Part shown: one piece after another, positions 7,966 through 17,951 of the stretch | Layout of the letters: every line of letters begins with the position of its first letter | Position numbering within the stretch: the first letter of the stretch is position 1 | From: Arminella tubonensis | GTDB lineage: Bacteria; Pseudomonadota; Alphaproteobacteria; Rhizobiales; Rhizobiaceae | Length of the DNA: 64,000 nt | Reading direction: 5' to 3' | Assembly (NCBI RefSeq): GCF_003240585.1 | Contig: NZ_PCDP01000036.1 | Span: 248,001-312,000 of the forward strand | Program-made: the position numbers and the translations under genes | Notes under the pieces: model-generated | The model's input: only the letters and a program-made list of their open reading frames with translations | What the model was told of the DNA's origin: nothing | Databases searched by the model: none

Positions 7966-10900
7966 CTACCGGCCCGGGCGGCCGGTCTTGCCTTTGGTTC
8001 GTTTGGTTCTCTGCTTTGTGTCCACCGCATCCTCATAGGAGCCTGCGCCCGGTTTGGCGCGGATGATTGGGCGGATACCCCCCTCTGTCACCTCCGGTGA
8101 CATCTCCCCCACAAGGGGGGAGATTGGGCCGGCGCGTTCCGGCTGGCCTTCCATTCGTGGTGAGCGCTTGCCTGGTTCGATGGCCGGCTTTGCAGGCACC
8201 TTGCCTATGATGGGTTTTTCGGTGCGGCCGACGGTCATTTCGTCGAGGTCGTTCTTGCGGAACAGCGATTTGCGTGGCTCGGCGACGTCGCGGCCCATTT
8301 CGTCGAGGTTTGGTTTGCGGAAGAGGGGGCGGGCGGTGTCGGTGCCTGGGCCCATGTCGTCGAGGGATGGTTTGGCGAAGTAGGAGGCCTGCTGCTGCTC
8401 TCCCCCCTTGTGGGGGAGATGCCCCGGAGGGGCAGAGGGGGGTGAAGCGGCGTCGGGATTCGTGGAAGGTAAGCCCCCCTCAGTCGGCTTTGCCGACATC
8501 TCCCCCACAGGTGGGGAGATTGGGCCCGAGCGCTTGGTTGTCTTCTTGCCTCCTTCGATGGCCTTGGCTTCCTCGCGGGCCATCGGATCATCCATGACGG
8601 CGAGTTCGGCGGCCTTGAGGCGTTTGATTTCGTCGCGTAGGCGGGCGGCTTTTTCGAAGTCGAGGTCGGCGGCGGCGTCGCGCATCTGTTTTTCCAGCGC
8701 GTTGAGATGGGCCTGCAGATTGCCGCCGACGAGGTGGCCGCCATCGGCGAAGCCCTTGCCGGTGACGCCTGATATGTCGGCTCGGACGTGGTCGCGCTCG
8801 TAGACGCTGTCGAGGATGTCGGAGATCCGGGCCTTGACCGATTCTGGGGTGATGCCGTGCTCGGTGTTGTAGGCCACCTGCTTTTCGCGGCGTCTGGCGG
8901 TCTCGTCCATCGCCCGCTTCATCGAGCCGGTGATGTTGTCGGCATAGAGGATGACCTTGCCGTCGACGTTTCTGGCGGCGCGGCCGATGGTCTGCACCAG
9001 CGAGGTTTCAGAGCGCAGGAAGCCTTCCTTGTCGGCATCGAGGATGGCGACGAAGCCGCATTCCGGAATGTCGAGACCTTCGCGCAGAAGGTTGATGCCG
9101 ACGAGCACGTCAAAGGCGCCCAGCCGGAGATCTCGGATGATCTCGATGCGCTCCAGCGTATCGATATCGCTGTGCATATACCGAACGCGGACGCCCTGCT
9201 CGTGGAGATATTCGGTCAGGTCTTCGGCCATGCGCTTTGTCAGCACGGTGACGAGCGTGCGGTAGCCGGCAGCGGCGGTCTCGCGGATCTCGCCGAGCAC
9301 GTCGTCGACCTGGCTGCGGGCGGGGCGCACCTCGACCGGCGGGTCGATCAGGCCGGTCGGACGGATCACCTGCTCGGCAAAGACGCCGCCGGCTTGCTCC
9401 ATTTCCCAATTGCCCGGCGTCGCCGAGACGGCGATGGTCTCGGGGCGCATGGCGTCCCATTCCTCGAAGCGCAGCGGGCGGTTGTCCATGCAGGAGGGCA
9501 GGCGGAAGCCGTATTCGGCCAGCGTCGCCTTGCGCCTGAAGTCGCCGCGATACATGCCGCCGATCTGGCTGACGGAGACGTGGCTCTCGTCGATGAACAG
9601 CAGGGCGTTGTCGGGGATGTATTCGAACAGCGTCGGTGGCGGCTCGCCGGGATTGCGGCCCGTGAGGTAGCGCGAATAGTTCTCGATGCCGGCGCAGGAG
9701 CCCGTGGCCTCGAGCATCTCGATATCATAGCGGGTGCGCTGCTCCAGGCGCTGCGCCTCCAGCAGGCGGCCGCCCTTTTCAAGCTCGGCCAGGCGAACGC
9801 GCAGCTCCTCCTTGATCGAGCGAATGGCGCCGTTCAGCGTCGGGCGCGGGGTGACATAGTGCGAGTTGGCGTAGATCTTCACGGATTTCAGATCGCCGGT
9901 CTTCTGGCCGGTCAACGGATCGAACTCGGTGATCGCGTCGATCTCGTCGCCGAACATCGAGATGCGCCAGGCGGCATCCTCCAAGTGGGCGGGGAACAGC
10001 TCGATGGTGTCGCCGCGGACGCGGAAGGAGCCGCGCTGGAAATCCATGTCGCGGCGCTTGTATTGCTGGGCCACGAGATCGGCCAGCAGCTGGCGCTGGT
10101 CCAGCCGGTCGCCGACGGTCATCTGGAAGGTCATGGCGGTGTAGGTCTCGACCGAGCCGATACCGTAGATGCAGGAGACCGAGGCGACAATGATGCAGTC
10201 GTCGCGCTCCAGCAGCGAGCGCGTGGCGGAGTGGCGCATGCGGTCGATCTGCTCGTTGATCGAACTTTCCTTCTCGATGAAGGTATCGGAGCGCGGCACA
10301 TAGGCTTCCGGCTGGTAGTAATCGTAATAGGAGACGAAATATTCGACGGCGTTATCCGGGAAGAAATTCTTGAACTCGGAATAGAGCTGCGCCGCCAGCG
10401 TCTTGTTCGGCGCGAGAATCAACGCCGGGCGCTGCGTCGCCTCGATCACCTTGGCCATGGTGAAGGTCTTGCCGGACCCGGTAACGCCGAGCAGCACTTG
10501 GCTGCGCTCGCCGTTTTCAAGGCCCTCGACGAGGTCCTTGATGGCGGTTGGCTGGTCGCCGGCGGGCTCGTAGTCCGAGACCATGCGGATCTTGATGCCG
10601 CCTTCTGACTTTTCGGGCCGGGCCGGGCGGTGTGGCGCCCAGAGCTTGCCGTCCTTGAACAGCGGGTTGCCTGATTCGATCAGTGCCGAGAGCGCCTCGA
10701 CCGTAGCGGTCACGGCCGTGCCGGCATTGCCTGCGTCCTCGAGCGACGTGTCCATGCCGGAGACGGGATTGAGGCCGGCAGCGGCGCGCGTCTTCGGGTC
10801 GGTGGTGCCGCCCATCGACGTTCCACGCCCGGATTTCGACGCTGCAATCTCGACCTTCCTCCGGTGTTTCCCGGCCTTGGAGGCGATCTGCCTTTGCGTC

Positions 10901-11043
10901 TCGATCCCCGAGAGCTCCGCCTCGGATTCCAGCTGCTTCACCCAGTCGGAAACGCCACCGGACAAGGGCGCGCCCTCGAAAGGTGCCTGCGGTGCTTCCT
11001 CGAAACCATTGGGGGCGGGGGATTTCTTCGTCGATTTTGCCAT
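7966..11043 (-). CDS. uvrB: UvrABC excision nuclease subunit UvrB, with long N- and C-terminal extensions
   Basis: Damage-verifying helicase-like subunit of nucleotide excision repair. The start at 11043 ([11 protein letters not shown]) is preferred over the frame start at 11136. Walker A GVTGSGKT is at residues 186-193, so the N-terminal extension is about 150 residues. The beta-hairpin region [17 protein letters not shown], Walker B-type LFIDESH and the helicase motif QTIGRAARN are intact. A UVR domain ([24 protein letters not shown]) closes the conserved core. The remaining roughly 180 residues are disordered, with degenerate S/RKPxLDEM repeats, and include two in-frame palindromic elements. 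At 1025 residues it is far longer than the roughly 670 of E. coli UvrB. Confidence 0.96.
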   Translation of the reverse strand: MAKSTKKSPAPNGFEEAPQAPFEGAPLSGGVSDWVKQLESEAELSGIETQRQIASKAGKHRRKVEIAASKSGRGTSMGGTTDPKTRAAAGLNPVSGMDTSLEDAGNAGTAVTATVEALSALIESGNPLFKDGKLWAPHRPARPEKSEGGIKIRMVSDYEPAGDQPTAIKDLVEGLENGERSQVLLGVTGSGKTFTMAKVIEATQRPALILAPNKTLAAQLYSEFKNFFPDNAVEYFVSYYDYYQPEAYVPRSDTFIEKESSINEQIDRMRHSATRSLLERDDCIIVASVSCIYGIGSVETYTAMTFQMTVGDRLDQRQLLADLVAQQYKRRDMDFQRGSFRVRGDTIELFPAHLEDAAWRISMFGDEIDAITEFDPLTGQKTGDLKSVKIYANSHYVTPRPTLNGAIRSIKEELRVRLAELEKGGRLLEAQRLEQRTRYDIEMLEATGSCAGIENYSRYLTGRNPGEPPPTLFEYIPDNALLFIDESHVSVSQIGGMYRGDFRRKATLAEYGFRLPSCMDNRPLRFEEWDAMRPETIAVSATPGNWEMEQAGGVFAEQVIRPTGLIDPPVEVRPARSQVDDVLGEIRETAAAGYRTLVTVLTKRMAEDLTEYLHEQGVRVRYMHSDIDTLERIEIIRDLRLGAFDVLVGINLLREGLDIPECGFVAILDADKEGFLRSETSLVQTIGRAARNVDGKVILYADNITGSMKRAMDETARRREKQVAYNTEHGITPESVKARISDILDSVYERDHVRADISGVTGKGFADGGHLVGGNLQAHLNALEKQMRDAAADLDFEKAARLRDEIKRLKAAELAVMDDPMAREEAKAIEGGKKTTKRSGPISPPVGEMSAKPTEGGLPSTNPDAASPPSAPPGHLPHKGGEQQQASYFAKPSLDDMGPGTDTARPLFRKPNLDEMGRDVAEPRKSLFRKNDLDEMTVGRTEKPIIGKVPAKPAIEPGKRSPRMEGQPERAGPISPLVGEMSPEVTEGGIRPIIRAKPGAGSYEDAVDTKQRTKRTKGKTGRPGR
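8078..8133. repeat. Palindromic repeat element, short copy 3 inside uvrB
   Basis: The half-element CCCCCCTCTGTCACCTCC to GGGGGGAGATTGGGCC matches the right half of copies 1 and 2. It lies in frame in the uvrB tail and is translated as [18 protein letters not shown]. Confidence 0.7.
8396..8526. repeat. Palindromic repeat element, full copy 2 inside uvrB
   Basis: A full-length copy of the element at 7827-7948. It is in frame and encodes [15 protein letters not shown] through to [10 protein letters not shown] in the disordered tail of UvrB. All catalytic motifs and the UVR domain lie upstream of it. Confidence 0.8.
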
Positions 11044-11155
11044 GGCCGGAATATGGAGCGCGTTCGGCGGAAAGTGAAGAGGGAGGAGTACAAAAGGGAA
11101 ACGAAATTCAGTATTTTGTTTGGCTCCTGAAACCACCCGGCGGTCCGGCCCCGCG

Positions 11156-11962
11156 TCAGGTTCTCAACACCTTGCAGCCGCTGAACCGGTCGTAGAAGGT
11201 CTGGCCGCGCCAGACAGCGAGAGGCAACAGCCACCAGGTAAAGCCGGCTACGAGGATGGCACCGTAAATCCAAGGTGCTGTTCCCAGCGGCACGGCGGTG
11301 CCGTCGCGCATGGCGGCGACCATGTGGTCGAAGTTTGCGACCATGGGAGACTGCAACAGGAAAAACACCACAATGACGAAAACAAGGGCGATCAGGGGAA
11401 GGAATTTCAATACCTCGCGGAAGGTCGCCCCCTTGAGGGTCGGCAGATGACTATCGATAGTCGCGACCCGCAGCGACATGATCCTCTTGCCCAAGGTGCG
11501 TCGGCCGTTTGCCGTGAAGAAGGCGAAGGCGAGCGGAATGATCAGAAGCGGCATTAGCGAAGATAGCTGTCCGGCGCCGGTCGCGTCGATCGCGTTTCCG
11601 TTCTGGTCAATCTGTGTCGATACCGAACGTGTGTACGTCGACGCACCTGATGTGGTGACGACACTGGTCGTGAAATAACCGTTCGGAGGATGTCCGTCGA
11701 ACTGGCTGACGCGACAGATCTGGTTGAGGCGTTTTTCGCCCGGCTTCAACGGCCATTGCGCTTCAACCTTGTCAACGAGCGGTCCTGTGGCGGCCTGCTC
11801 GCATGCAATACTATTAAAAGGCGAGAAACCTATGTTCCAAGGAGTGGCGAGCGCCAGAGCATAAAACAGGACGGTGAAAACGATCTGGATGGCTGTGACG
11901 TCGATGACATAGGCAAGGGCGCGCCGCCAGAAATAACGTGGTAACCCGGTAACGTCCTGCAC
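11156..11962 (-). CDS. RDD family integral membrane protein
   Basis: A 268-residue inner-membrane protein. The first RDD-type segment [19 protein letters not shown] is near residue 11. A roughly 90-residue extracytoplasmic loop follows, containing CEQAATG and an [10 protein letters not shown] segment. A second helix ([11 protein letters not shown]) precedes [15 protein letters not shown], the usual RDD core motif, and two more helices follow. The long loop between the first two helices is unusual for this small family. Function unknown; some RDD proteins act in ion exchange. Confidence 0.85.
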   Translation of the reverse strand: MQDVTGLPRYFWRRALAYVIDVTAIQIVFTVLFYALALATPWNIGFSPFNSIACEQAATGPLVDKVEAQWPLKPGEKRLNQICRVSQFDGHPPNGYFTTSVVTTSGASTYTRSVSTQIDQNGNAIDATGAGQLSSLMPLLIIPLAFAFFTANGRRTLGKRIMSLRVATIDSHLPTLKGATFREVLKFLPLIALVFVIVVFFLLQSPMVANFDHMVAAMRDGTAVPLGTAPWIYGAILVAGFTWWLLPLAVWRGQTFYDRFSGCKVLRT

Positions 11963-12123
11963 GCGAATCCCCTAATGAATGAATGCATGCCGAGATAACA
12001 TTGCCGGCTGCGGTGGCGTCAATCTCTGCGCGCAATTATTGCAGTGATCGCCCAGCAGTCGGTTTTGCTGGTCTCGTTCCGACTGCCAGCCCAAGTCTTG
12101 TCGGCAAACCGCGGCCGGGCTAG

Positions 12124-13452
12124 ATGTTCGGCAATCGTCGAGCAATCGAAGACCGCAATAGTGCCCCGAACAGTGAGAAAGCCCAGACCGAATTGATCAA
12201 CGCAATTTCATTGACGTGGGGTGTTGCCGGGCTGACGGCGCTGGGGGTGGTGGCGCGGCCTTTTCGCTGGCCCGAAGCCATCTGGGCGGCGTCGGGGGCT
12301 TTGCTCCTTTTGCTCCTCGGTCTCATCGGCTGGCAGGAGGCCTGGGCAGGTGTCATCAGGGGTCTCGATGTCTATCTGTTCCTGATCGGCATGATGCTGC
12401 TTTCGGAGCTCGCGCGCCGGGAAGGGCTCTTCGACTGGCTCGCAGCGGAAGCGACCGCCCATGCCAAGGGTTCGCCGATCCGTCTTTTCGTGCTGGTCTA
12501 TGTCGTCGGCATTGTCGTGACCGTCTTTCTCTCCAACGATGCCACCGCGGTCGTTCTGACGCCTGCGGTCTATGCGGCGGCGCGGGCGGCCAAGGTCAAG
12601 GAGCCGCTGCCCTACCTGCTGATCTGCGCCTTTATCGCCAATGCCGCCAGCTTCGTGCTGCCAATCTCCAATCCGGCCAATCTGGTGATTTTCGGGGGCG
12701 GTCATATGCCGCCGCTGATGCGATGGCTTGGCACCTTCGCGCTGCCATCAGCCGTGGCCATCGTCGCGACATTCGGTTTGCTTTATTGGACGCAGCGGTC
12801 AGTGTTGGCGGCCGAGATCATCGCGCTTGACGTCGAGCAGCCGCACCTGTCCAAGAGCGCGAAGCTCGCCGCCGCCGGGCTCATCGTCACCGCCATCGTT
12901 CTTATCGCGGCTTCGGCAGTCGGGCTCGATCTCGGGCTGCCGACCTTTGCTGCGGGCGTTGTCACCGCCGCACTGATCGTCATCGTCAATCGCGAGAGCC
13001 CCGCAGAAATGTTGCGCGGCATTTCCTGGAGCGTGCTGCCGCTGGTTGCCGGCCTGTTCGTCATCGTCGAGGCGCTCGACAAGACGGGGGTGACACGCAT
13101 GCTTGCCGACAGTCTCGCGCAGGGTGCGCAGGCGGCGCCGTCGCAAACTGCCGCCTTCGCCGGGGTCGCAGTGGCGTTCGTGTCCAATCTGGTGAACAAC
13201 CTACCGGCTGGCCTTCTCGCCGGTAGCGCGGTTCAGCTGGCGGGGTCGCCGGACAAGATTTCCGGCGCTATCCTGATCGGCGTCGATCTTGGCCCCAATC
13301 TATCGGTCACCGGGTCGCTGGCGACCATTCTCTGGTTGAACGCGTTGCGGCGGGAAAATCAGCATGTCGGCGCCTGGCAGTTCCTGAAGCTCGGCATTGT
13401 CGTGATGATACCGGCCCTGCTGCTGTCTTTGCTGGCGCTCATTCTCGCCTAG
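12124..13452 (+). CDS. ArsB/SLC13-type (ion transporter superfamily) anion carrier
   Basis: A 442-residue protein with about 11-12 hydrophobic helices. Both halves carry the repeated signature of the ion transporter superfamily: SNDATAVVLTP near 140 and SNLVNNLPAG near 362. It resembles ArsB-type arsenite carriers and their YbiR-like relatives. No arsR, arsC or arsH lies beside it, so arsenite as substrate is only a guess from family. The start at 12124 lacks a strong ribosome site and could be a little further in. Confidence 0.85.
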   Translation: MFGNRRAIEDRNSAPNSEKAQTELINAISLTWGVAGLTALGVVARPFRWPEAIWAASGALLLLLLGLIGWQEAWAGVIRGLDVYLFLIGMMLLSELARREGLFDWLAAEATAHAKGSPIRLFVLVYVVGIVVTVFLSNDATAVVLTPAVYAAARAAKVKEPLPYLLICAFIANAASFVLPISNPANLVIFGGGHMPPLMRWLGTFALPSAVAIVATFGLLYWTQRSVLAAEIIALDVEQPHLSKSAKLAAAGLIVTAIVLIAASAVGLDLGLPTFAAGVVTAALIVIVNRESPAEMLRGISWSVLPLVAGLFVIVEALDKTGVTRMLADSLAQGAQAAPSQTAAFAGVAVAFVSNLVNNLPAGLLAGSAVQLAGSPDKISGAILIGVDLGPNLSVTGSLATILWLNALRRENQHVGAWQFLKLGIVVMIPALLLSLLALILA

Positions 13453-13604
13453 GCGTTCAGCCTCGCAACGAGCTTGGGCGAGCGTGGGAATTACAAATTG
13501 TCCATGTCCGGGAAAAGCCGCAATTTCTATACAATCCCGACGCAATTGGCTGCCAGCCTGCCCGCAATTCCTGATCCTCGTGACCGGCCTTGCGGTGATA
13601 TCAG

Positions 13605-15125
13605 ATGAGCATTTCCTTTCAGACCATGGCGGCAATGCGCTTCGGCTACGGTTTTCGTCCGGGGGAGCCTGCGCCGGGCGACAGACAGGCAATGCTGGAG
13701 CAAATCCGGACTGGCCCGGCGGCGACACCGCTGTTTCCGATTGGCGGGGTCGACGAGCGCCGCCGGTTGATCGGGGAGACTGCCGATCGCCTGCGAGACA
13801 TCCGCACAGCCGTCGGTGCCGACGATGCCAAGCGGGATCAGGAGCGCACCGTGTTCAGGGAGCTTGACCGCCGCTATCAGCGCGATATCGACGCACGCAT
13901 CGCCCAGGCGGTGTTTTCGCCCAGTGGTTTTTACGAGCGGCTGGCCGGCTTCTGGACCAACCATTTCTCGGTCAGTGCGCAGAAAAGCCAGCCCATGAGA
14001 TTGATCGTGCCGCTTTTCGAGGCAGAGGCGATCCGGCCAAATATCGGGGCGAAGTTTCCCGTGTTGCTGCGGGCTGTAATGCGGCATCCGGCCATGCTGA
14101 TCTATCTCGATCAGTCGCAATCGCTAGGTCCGGATTCACCGGCCGGCATCAAGCGAAACAAGGGGCTGAACGAGAACCTCGCCCGCGAGCTGATGGAGCT
14201 GCACACGCTTGGAGCGGGCAGTGGCTATACGCAGGACGACGTGCGCTCGGCGGCCATGGTGCTGACAGGGATCGCCGTTGATCAGAGGGGCGCAACAGCG
14301 GACTTCCGTCCTGGGATAGCCGAGCCCGGAAGTCACGATGTGCTCGGCGTCAGCTATGGCGGCAAGCGGCGGACGGAGCAGGACTATCTTTCCATGCTCG
14401 ACGACCTCGCGCTGAACCCGAAGACGGCGCAGCATATCTGCCGCAAGCTGGCGGTTCATTTCATCGCCGATGTGCCGCCGCAGGACATGGTCGATGCGAT
14501 GGCCGACTGCTGGAGGAACTCCGACGGCGATCTTTCTGCGGTCTACGCCACCATGCTCGATCACCCGGCCGCATGGAGCGGCGAGGGCGCAAAGGCGCGT
14601 CAGCCCTTCGATTTCGTCGTCGCTGGATTGCGGGCGCTCAACCTCGAGAAGAACCCTGCGGCAGGAAGTCTTGCGCCGATGAGCGATGGGGAACCGGGCT
14701 CGATGATGGCCGGGGCCAACCCAGCGATGCAAGGCCCGCCGCCTGCCACGGGGATATTGTCCGGATTGGCCCCCGACGCCGTGAAGCTGCAGCAGGCGGC
14801 TATCGATGCCGGGTTCTACGTGCCGCGTGGCCTCGGGCTATATGCGTTGCGCCGGATGGGCCAGCCGACATGGCAGCCGCCGAGCCCGGCTGGGTTCCCC
14901 GAAGGTTTCGACGCCTGGGTGAACGCCAGCGAGCTTGCCGAGCGGCTGTCGTGGGCGCGTCGAGCGATCGGCCGATACGGAAAGCAGCACGACCCTCGGC
15001 AGTTTCTCAAGGACACTCTGGCGGATGCCGCCCGCGACGACACCATTCGCGTCGTCTCGCAGGCGCCCAACAGAACTACGGGCCTGACGCTGGTTCTGGC
15101 CTCGCCCGAATTCAACCGACGCTAA
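13605..15125 (+). CDS. DUF1800 family protein
   Basis: A 506-residue protein with the family's features: FGYGFRPGEP at the N-terminus, FWTNHFSVSAQKS near 126, and NENLARELMELHTLGAGSGYTQDDV near 187. It is followed 96 bp later by a DUF1501 gene on the same strand, an association seen across many bacteria. The biochemical role of neither is established. The start at 13605 has no obvious signal peptide. Confidence 0.9.
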   Translation: MSISFQTMAAMRFGYGFRPGEPAPGDRQAMLEQIRTGPAATPLFPIGGVDERRRLIGETADRLRDIRTAVGADDAKRDQERTVFRELDRRYQRDIDARIAQAVFSPSGFYERLAGFWTNHFSVSAQKSQPMRLIVPLFEAEAIRPNIGAKFPVLLRAVMRHPAMLIYLDQSQSLGPDSPAGIKRNKGLNENLARELMELHTLGAGSGYTQDDVRSAAMVLTGIAVDQRGATADFRPGIAEPGSHDVLGVSYGGKRRTEQDYLSMLDDLALNPKTAQHICRKLAVHFIADVPPQDMVDAMADCWRNSDGDLSAVYATMLDHPAAWSGEGAKARQPFDFVVAGLRALNLEKNPAAGSLAPMSDGEPGSMMAGANPAMQGPPPATGILSGLAPDAVKLQQAAIDAGFYVPRGLGLYALRRMGQPTWQPPSPAGFPEGFDAWVNASELAERLSWARRAIGRYGKQHDPRQFLKDTLADAARDDTIRVVSQAPNRTTGLTLVLASPEFNRR

Positions 15126-15221
15126 GGCATCATCAACCCCTCGGCGATGCCTTCGTTTTTCTTCGCATCAATTTTTCGACAAGCCGATTCCCAATTTTTC
15201 GAGCAATGCCCAAGGAGCAGG

Positions 15222-16403
15222 ATGATGAGCAAGGAACTTTCCCTTTCGCGCCGCGGCTTCCTGGCCACTGCCTGCTGTCTGGCGGCGGCGCCCGTGTTCA
15301 CGCCGCTGACCTTTGCGGCAATGCCTGGCGACAACCGCCTCGTGACGATCGTTTTGCGCGGCGCCATGGATGGGCTCGATCTGGTGCAGCCCTATGGCGA
15401 GGCATCCTTCGCCGGGCTGCGGCCCGATATTGCGATCGCCCCGGACAAGGGGTTGCTCGATCTTGACGGCTTCTTCGGCTTGCATCCGGCGGCGGCCGAT
15501 CTCATGCCGCTGTGGCAGGCGAAAGAATTGGCCTTCATCCATGCCGTCTCCACGCCGTATCGCGATGCGCGCAGCCATTTCGACGGGCAGGACATGCTGG
15601 AATCCGGCGGAGGGCATGTCAGCGAGGAAAAGACCGGCTGGCTGAACAGGGCGCTGGATGTCATACCGCGTTCGACGGCGCGCAAGGCGATCGACATCAA
15701 CACCTCGACCGAACTGATCCTCTCCGGTCCCAATATCGTCGACGTCTGGGCCTCGGATTCCACCTTCGGCGCGGCCGCGGACGAGCTGCAGTTCCTGACG
15801 CGCCTCTATGCCAACGATCCCGCCTTCGCCAAGGCCATGGACGAGGCGGTGCGGGCGGATAAATCGGCCGAGATGGGCACTATGCCGGGCGCCAAGCGCG
15901 GCGAGCAGATTACCGATATCGCGGCACTTGTAGGCAAGATGCTGCTTCGCGAATATCGCATCGCCAGTTTCTCGATCAATGGCTGGGACACGCATGTGCA
16001 GCAGGCGAGCCAGTTCAAGAAGGCAGCAGGTGACCTGACGCAGGCAGTGGTGACGCTGAAGAACACGCTCGGGCCGGATGCGTGGAAGACGACTGTCGTG
16101 CTTGCCATGACCGAATTCGGGCGCACCGTCCGACAAAACGGTTCCGGCGGCACCGACCATGGGACCGGCGGCTGTTGCCTGCTTGCCGGCGGCGGCATCA
16201 ATGGCGGCAAGGTTCTCGGCAAGTGGCCGGGATTGAAGGACGGGCAGCTTCTCGACGATCGCGACCTGATGCCAACGGCGGATGTGCGCGAAGTGGCGGC
16301 AGCGATGCTATCCCGCCAATTCGACGTCAGGCCCGACGATCTGACGGCGAAGATCTTTCCAAGCCTCGATTTCGCAAAATCCTCGCAGTTCCTGCGGGTC
16401 TGA
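15222..16403 (+). CDS. DUF1501 family secreted protein with Tat-type signal
   Basis: A protein of 393 residues. The start at 15222 (or 15225, two adjacent ATGs) is chosen over 15147 because AGGAG precedes it and it places the signal SRRGFLATACCLAAAPVF at the N-terminus. The twin-arginine pattern SRRGFL suggests export of a folded protein. Conserved segments VTIVLRGAMDGLDLVQP, HFDGQDMLESG and TEFGRTVRQNGSGGTDHG point to the sulfatase/alkaline phosphatase-like fold of this family. It is the partner of the DUF1800 gene upstream. Confidence 0.9.
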   Translation: MMSKELSLSRRGFLATACCLAAAPVFTPLTFAAMPGDNRLVTIVLRGAMDGLDLVQPYGEASFAGLRPDIAIAPDKGLLDLDGFFGLHPAAADLMPLWQAKELAFIHAVSTPYRDARSHFDGQDMLESGGGHVSEEKTGWLNRALDVIPRSTARKAIDINTSTELILSGPNIVDVWASDSTFGAAADELQFLTRLYANDPAFAKAMDEAVRADKSAEMGTMPGAKRGEQITDIAALVGKMLLREYRIASFSINGWDTHVQQASQFKKAAGDLTQAVVTLKNTLGPDAWKTTVVLAMTEFGRTVRQNGSGGTDHGTGGCCLLAGGGINGGKVLGKWPGLKDGQLLDDRDLMPTADVREVAAAMLSRQFDVRPDDLTAKIFPSLDFAKSSQFLRV

Positions 16404-16742
16404 TCAATCCTCCACAAACGTCCGAAGCCGGGAGAGGGCGTCGTCCCATTGTCGGGAAACGCTGTCGAGGTAGGCTCTCAGCTCGACAAACGGTTCCGGT
16501 TTGAAGGCGAACTGGCTTTCGCGGCCGATGCGCATGCTTTTGACGAGGCCCGCCTCTTCGAGGACGCGAAGGTGTTTGGTGACGGCCTGGCGCGTGATGT
16601 CGGTATCGGCCGACAGGCCGGCAATGGAGCGTGCCTGTCCATCGCTCAGCCGCGTCAGCAGCGACAGTCGCGTCCGGTCTCCAAGGGCAGCAAAGATCAT
16701 GGCCGGATTTGCGCCGTGGGCGGCGATTCTATCGCTCAACAT
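16404..16742 (-). CDS. ArsR family helix-turn-helix regulator
   Basis: A 112-residue winged-helix repressor-like protein: LGDRTRLSLLTRLSDGQARSI, then the recognition region DITRQAVTKHLRVLEEAGLV. No cysteine metal-binding motif (ELCVCDL) is present, so it is not a metal sensor of the usual kind. Its start overlaps the end of the upstream SRPBCC gene by 14 bp, so the two are translationally coupled. This pairing is common, with the regulator acting on its own operon. Confidence 0.92.
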   Translation of the reverse strand: MLSDRIAAHGANPAMIFAALGDRTRLSLLTRLSDGQARSIAGLSADTDITRQAVTKHLRVLEEAGLVKSMRIGRESQFAFKPEPFVELRAYLDSVSRQWDDALSRLRTFVED

Positions 16743-17175
16743 GCGCCTTGATGTTCTCCATCTGCATCGCCCATCCCTTGTCGTTCATCCGCAAGGCATC
16801 CGACCGGCGGTGCGGCGGCAGCGCGTCGAAGCCGGTTTCCACGACGGTCAGGTGTGTTCCCGTAGCAGTCGGCGCCAGCCGGAATTCGACCAGCGTCGGC
16901 GTCTCCTTCGAATAATCAACGTCGGGCTCGATCGCGTAGGGATGCCAGGTGAAGGAGAACAGGCGCGGCTCTTCCATGGCTTTGATCGTCGCCTGCCATT
17001 TGACATGCTCGTAGCCGGGATAGGTTATCTGGCCTGTCGCAAGGCGACCCGGCACGAAGGGCGCGTCCAGCTTGACCTTGAACCATTCGCCGAACTGTCT
17101 GTGATCGGTCAGCGCCCGCCAGACCCTGTCGACGGGTGCATTCAGCTCCATCGTTTTCTCAACGGTGTTTGTCAT
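16729..17175 (-). CDS. SRPBCC (AHSA1-type) domain protein
   Basis: A 148-residue START-like fold protein: the opening ELNAPVDRVWRALTDHRQFGEWF and the ending TLTVVETGFDALP-type strand and the C-terminal helix KGWAMQMENIKAHVE are typical of the Aha1 C-terminal/SRPBCC family. It probably binds a hydrophobic ligand; which one is unknown. It is the first gene of a two-gene unit with the ArsR regulator, an inverted order from the more usual regulator-first arrangement. Confidence 0.9.
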   Translation of the reverse strand: MTNTVEKTMELNAPVDRVWRALTDHRQFGEWFKVKLDAPFVPGRLATGQITYPGYEHVKWQATIKAMEEPRLFSFTWHPYAIEPDVDYSKETPTLVEFRLAPTATGTHLTVVETGFDALPPHRRSDALRMNDKGWAMQMENIKAHVER

Positions 17176-17255
17176 ATCGGCAACCTCCTGGTTGCCCTTT
17201 ACCTTGCCTCAAGAAATCGAGAATAGCAACCATCGGGTTGCGCTTTTTCGGGTCT

Positions 17256-17867
17256 TTATTGATGAGCAATCGCGAGCTTGAGGCCGAGCAGGCCGAAAGC
17301 TCCGGCAAATCCCCGGCGGAGCCAAAGCATGATGCCTGGCCGTGAGATCACGTAGCGCCGCGTGGCGGAGGCGAAGGCGCCGTATCCGACGAAGACGATA
17401 AAGGTCAGCAACATGAAGATCGCGGCTAATCCCAGCATGTAGGATGTCGGGTTCGGGATGTTCGCGGGCACGAACTGCGGCAGGAAGGCGAGAAAGAATA
17501 TCGACAGTTTTGGATTGAAGATGTTGAGCAGGAAGCCGTTGACGACGATCTTCGTCGGAGGGACGGTTGCCTGCTGTTCCGATATCTGCAGGGCACCCCC
17601 TGATCTGAGTGTGCCCCAGGCCATGTAGAACAGGTAGGCGACACCGAGATATTTGATGATCTGGAAGGCCAAGGCGCTGGCGTGGAGGAGGGCGGCGAGC
17701 CCGACCACGCTTGCGGCGATGCTGGGGACTATGCCGAAGGTGCAGCCGAAGGCAGCAAGGATGCTGGCCCGCCAGCCTTTGCTCAGGCCATAGGCAAGCG
17801 TGTAGAGAACGCCCGGGCCGGGCAGAAGAATGACGATCATCGACGTCAGCAGATATTCAAGGGTCAT
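17256..17867 (-). CDS. LysE/RhtB family amino acid exporter
   Basis: A 203-residue inner-membrane protein with about six helices. The N-terminal MTLEYLLTSMIVILLPGPGVLYTLAYGLSKGW contains the family's PGP motif. NPKLSIFFLAFLPQFV in the middle is also characteristic. The start at 17867 is preferred over the frame start at 17900, which adds a proline-rich tail not seen in the family. An AraC regulator ends 84 bp upstream and may control it. The substrate is not predictable. Confidence 0.9.
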   Translation of the reverse strand: MTLEYLLTSMIVILLPGPGVLYTLAYGLSKGWRASILAAFGCTFGIVPSIAASVVGLAALLHASALAFQIIKYLGVAYLFYMAWGTLRSGGALQISEQQATVPPTKIVVNGFLLNIFNPKLSIFFLAFLPQFVPANIPNPTSYMLGLAAIFMLLTFIVFVGYGAFASATRRYVISRPGIMLWLRRGFAGAFGLLGLKLAIAHQ

Positions 17868-17951
17868 GGGCGGCTCTCCGGGCTCTCCAGGGAAAACCAT
17901 AGAAAAGCAGGTCGACCGGGTCCGCGTCTTGAACGGAATTGCAGGTGTCGA

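Noticed and set aside
8788..10608. Long rightward open frame of 606 codons over uvrB
   Set aside because: It is the antisense shadow of the strongly conserved uvrB gene, which is GC-rich with few stop codons on the other strand.
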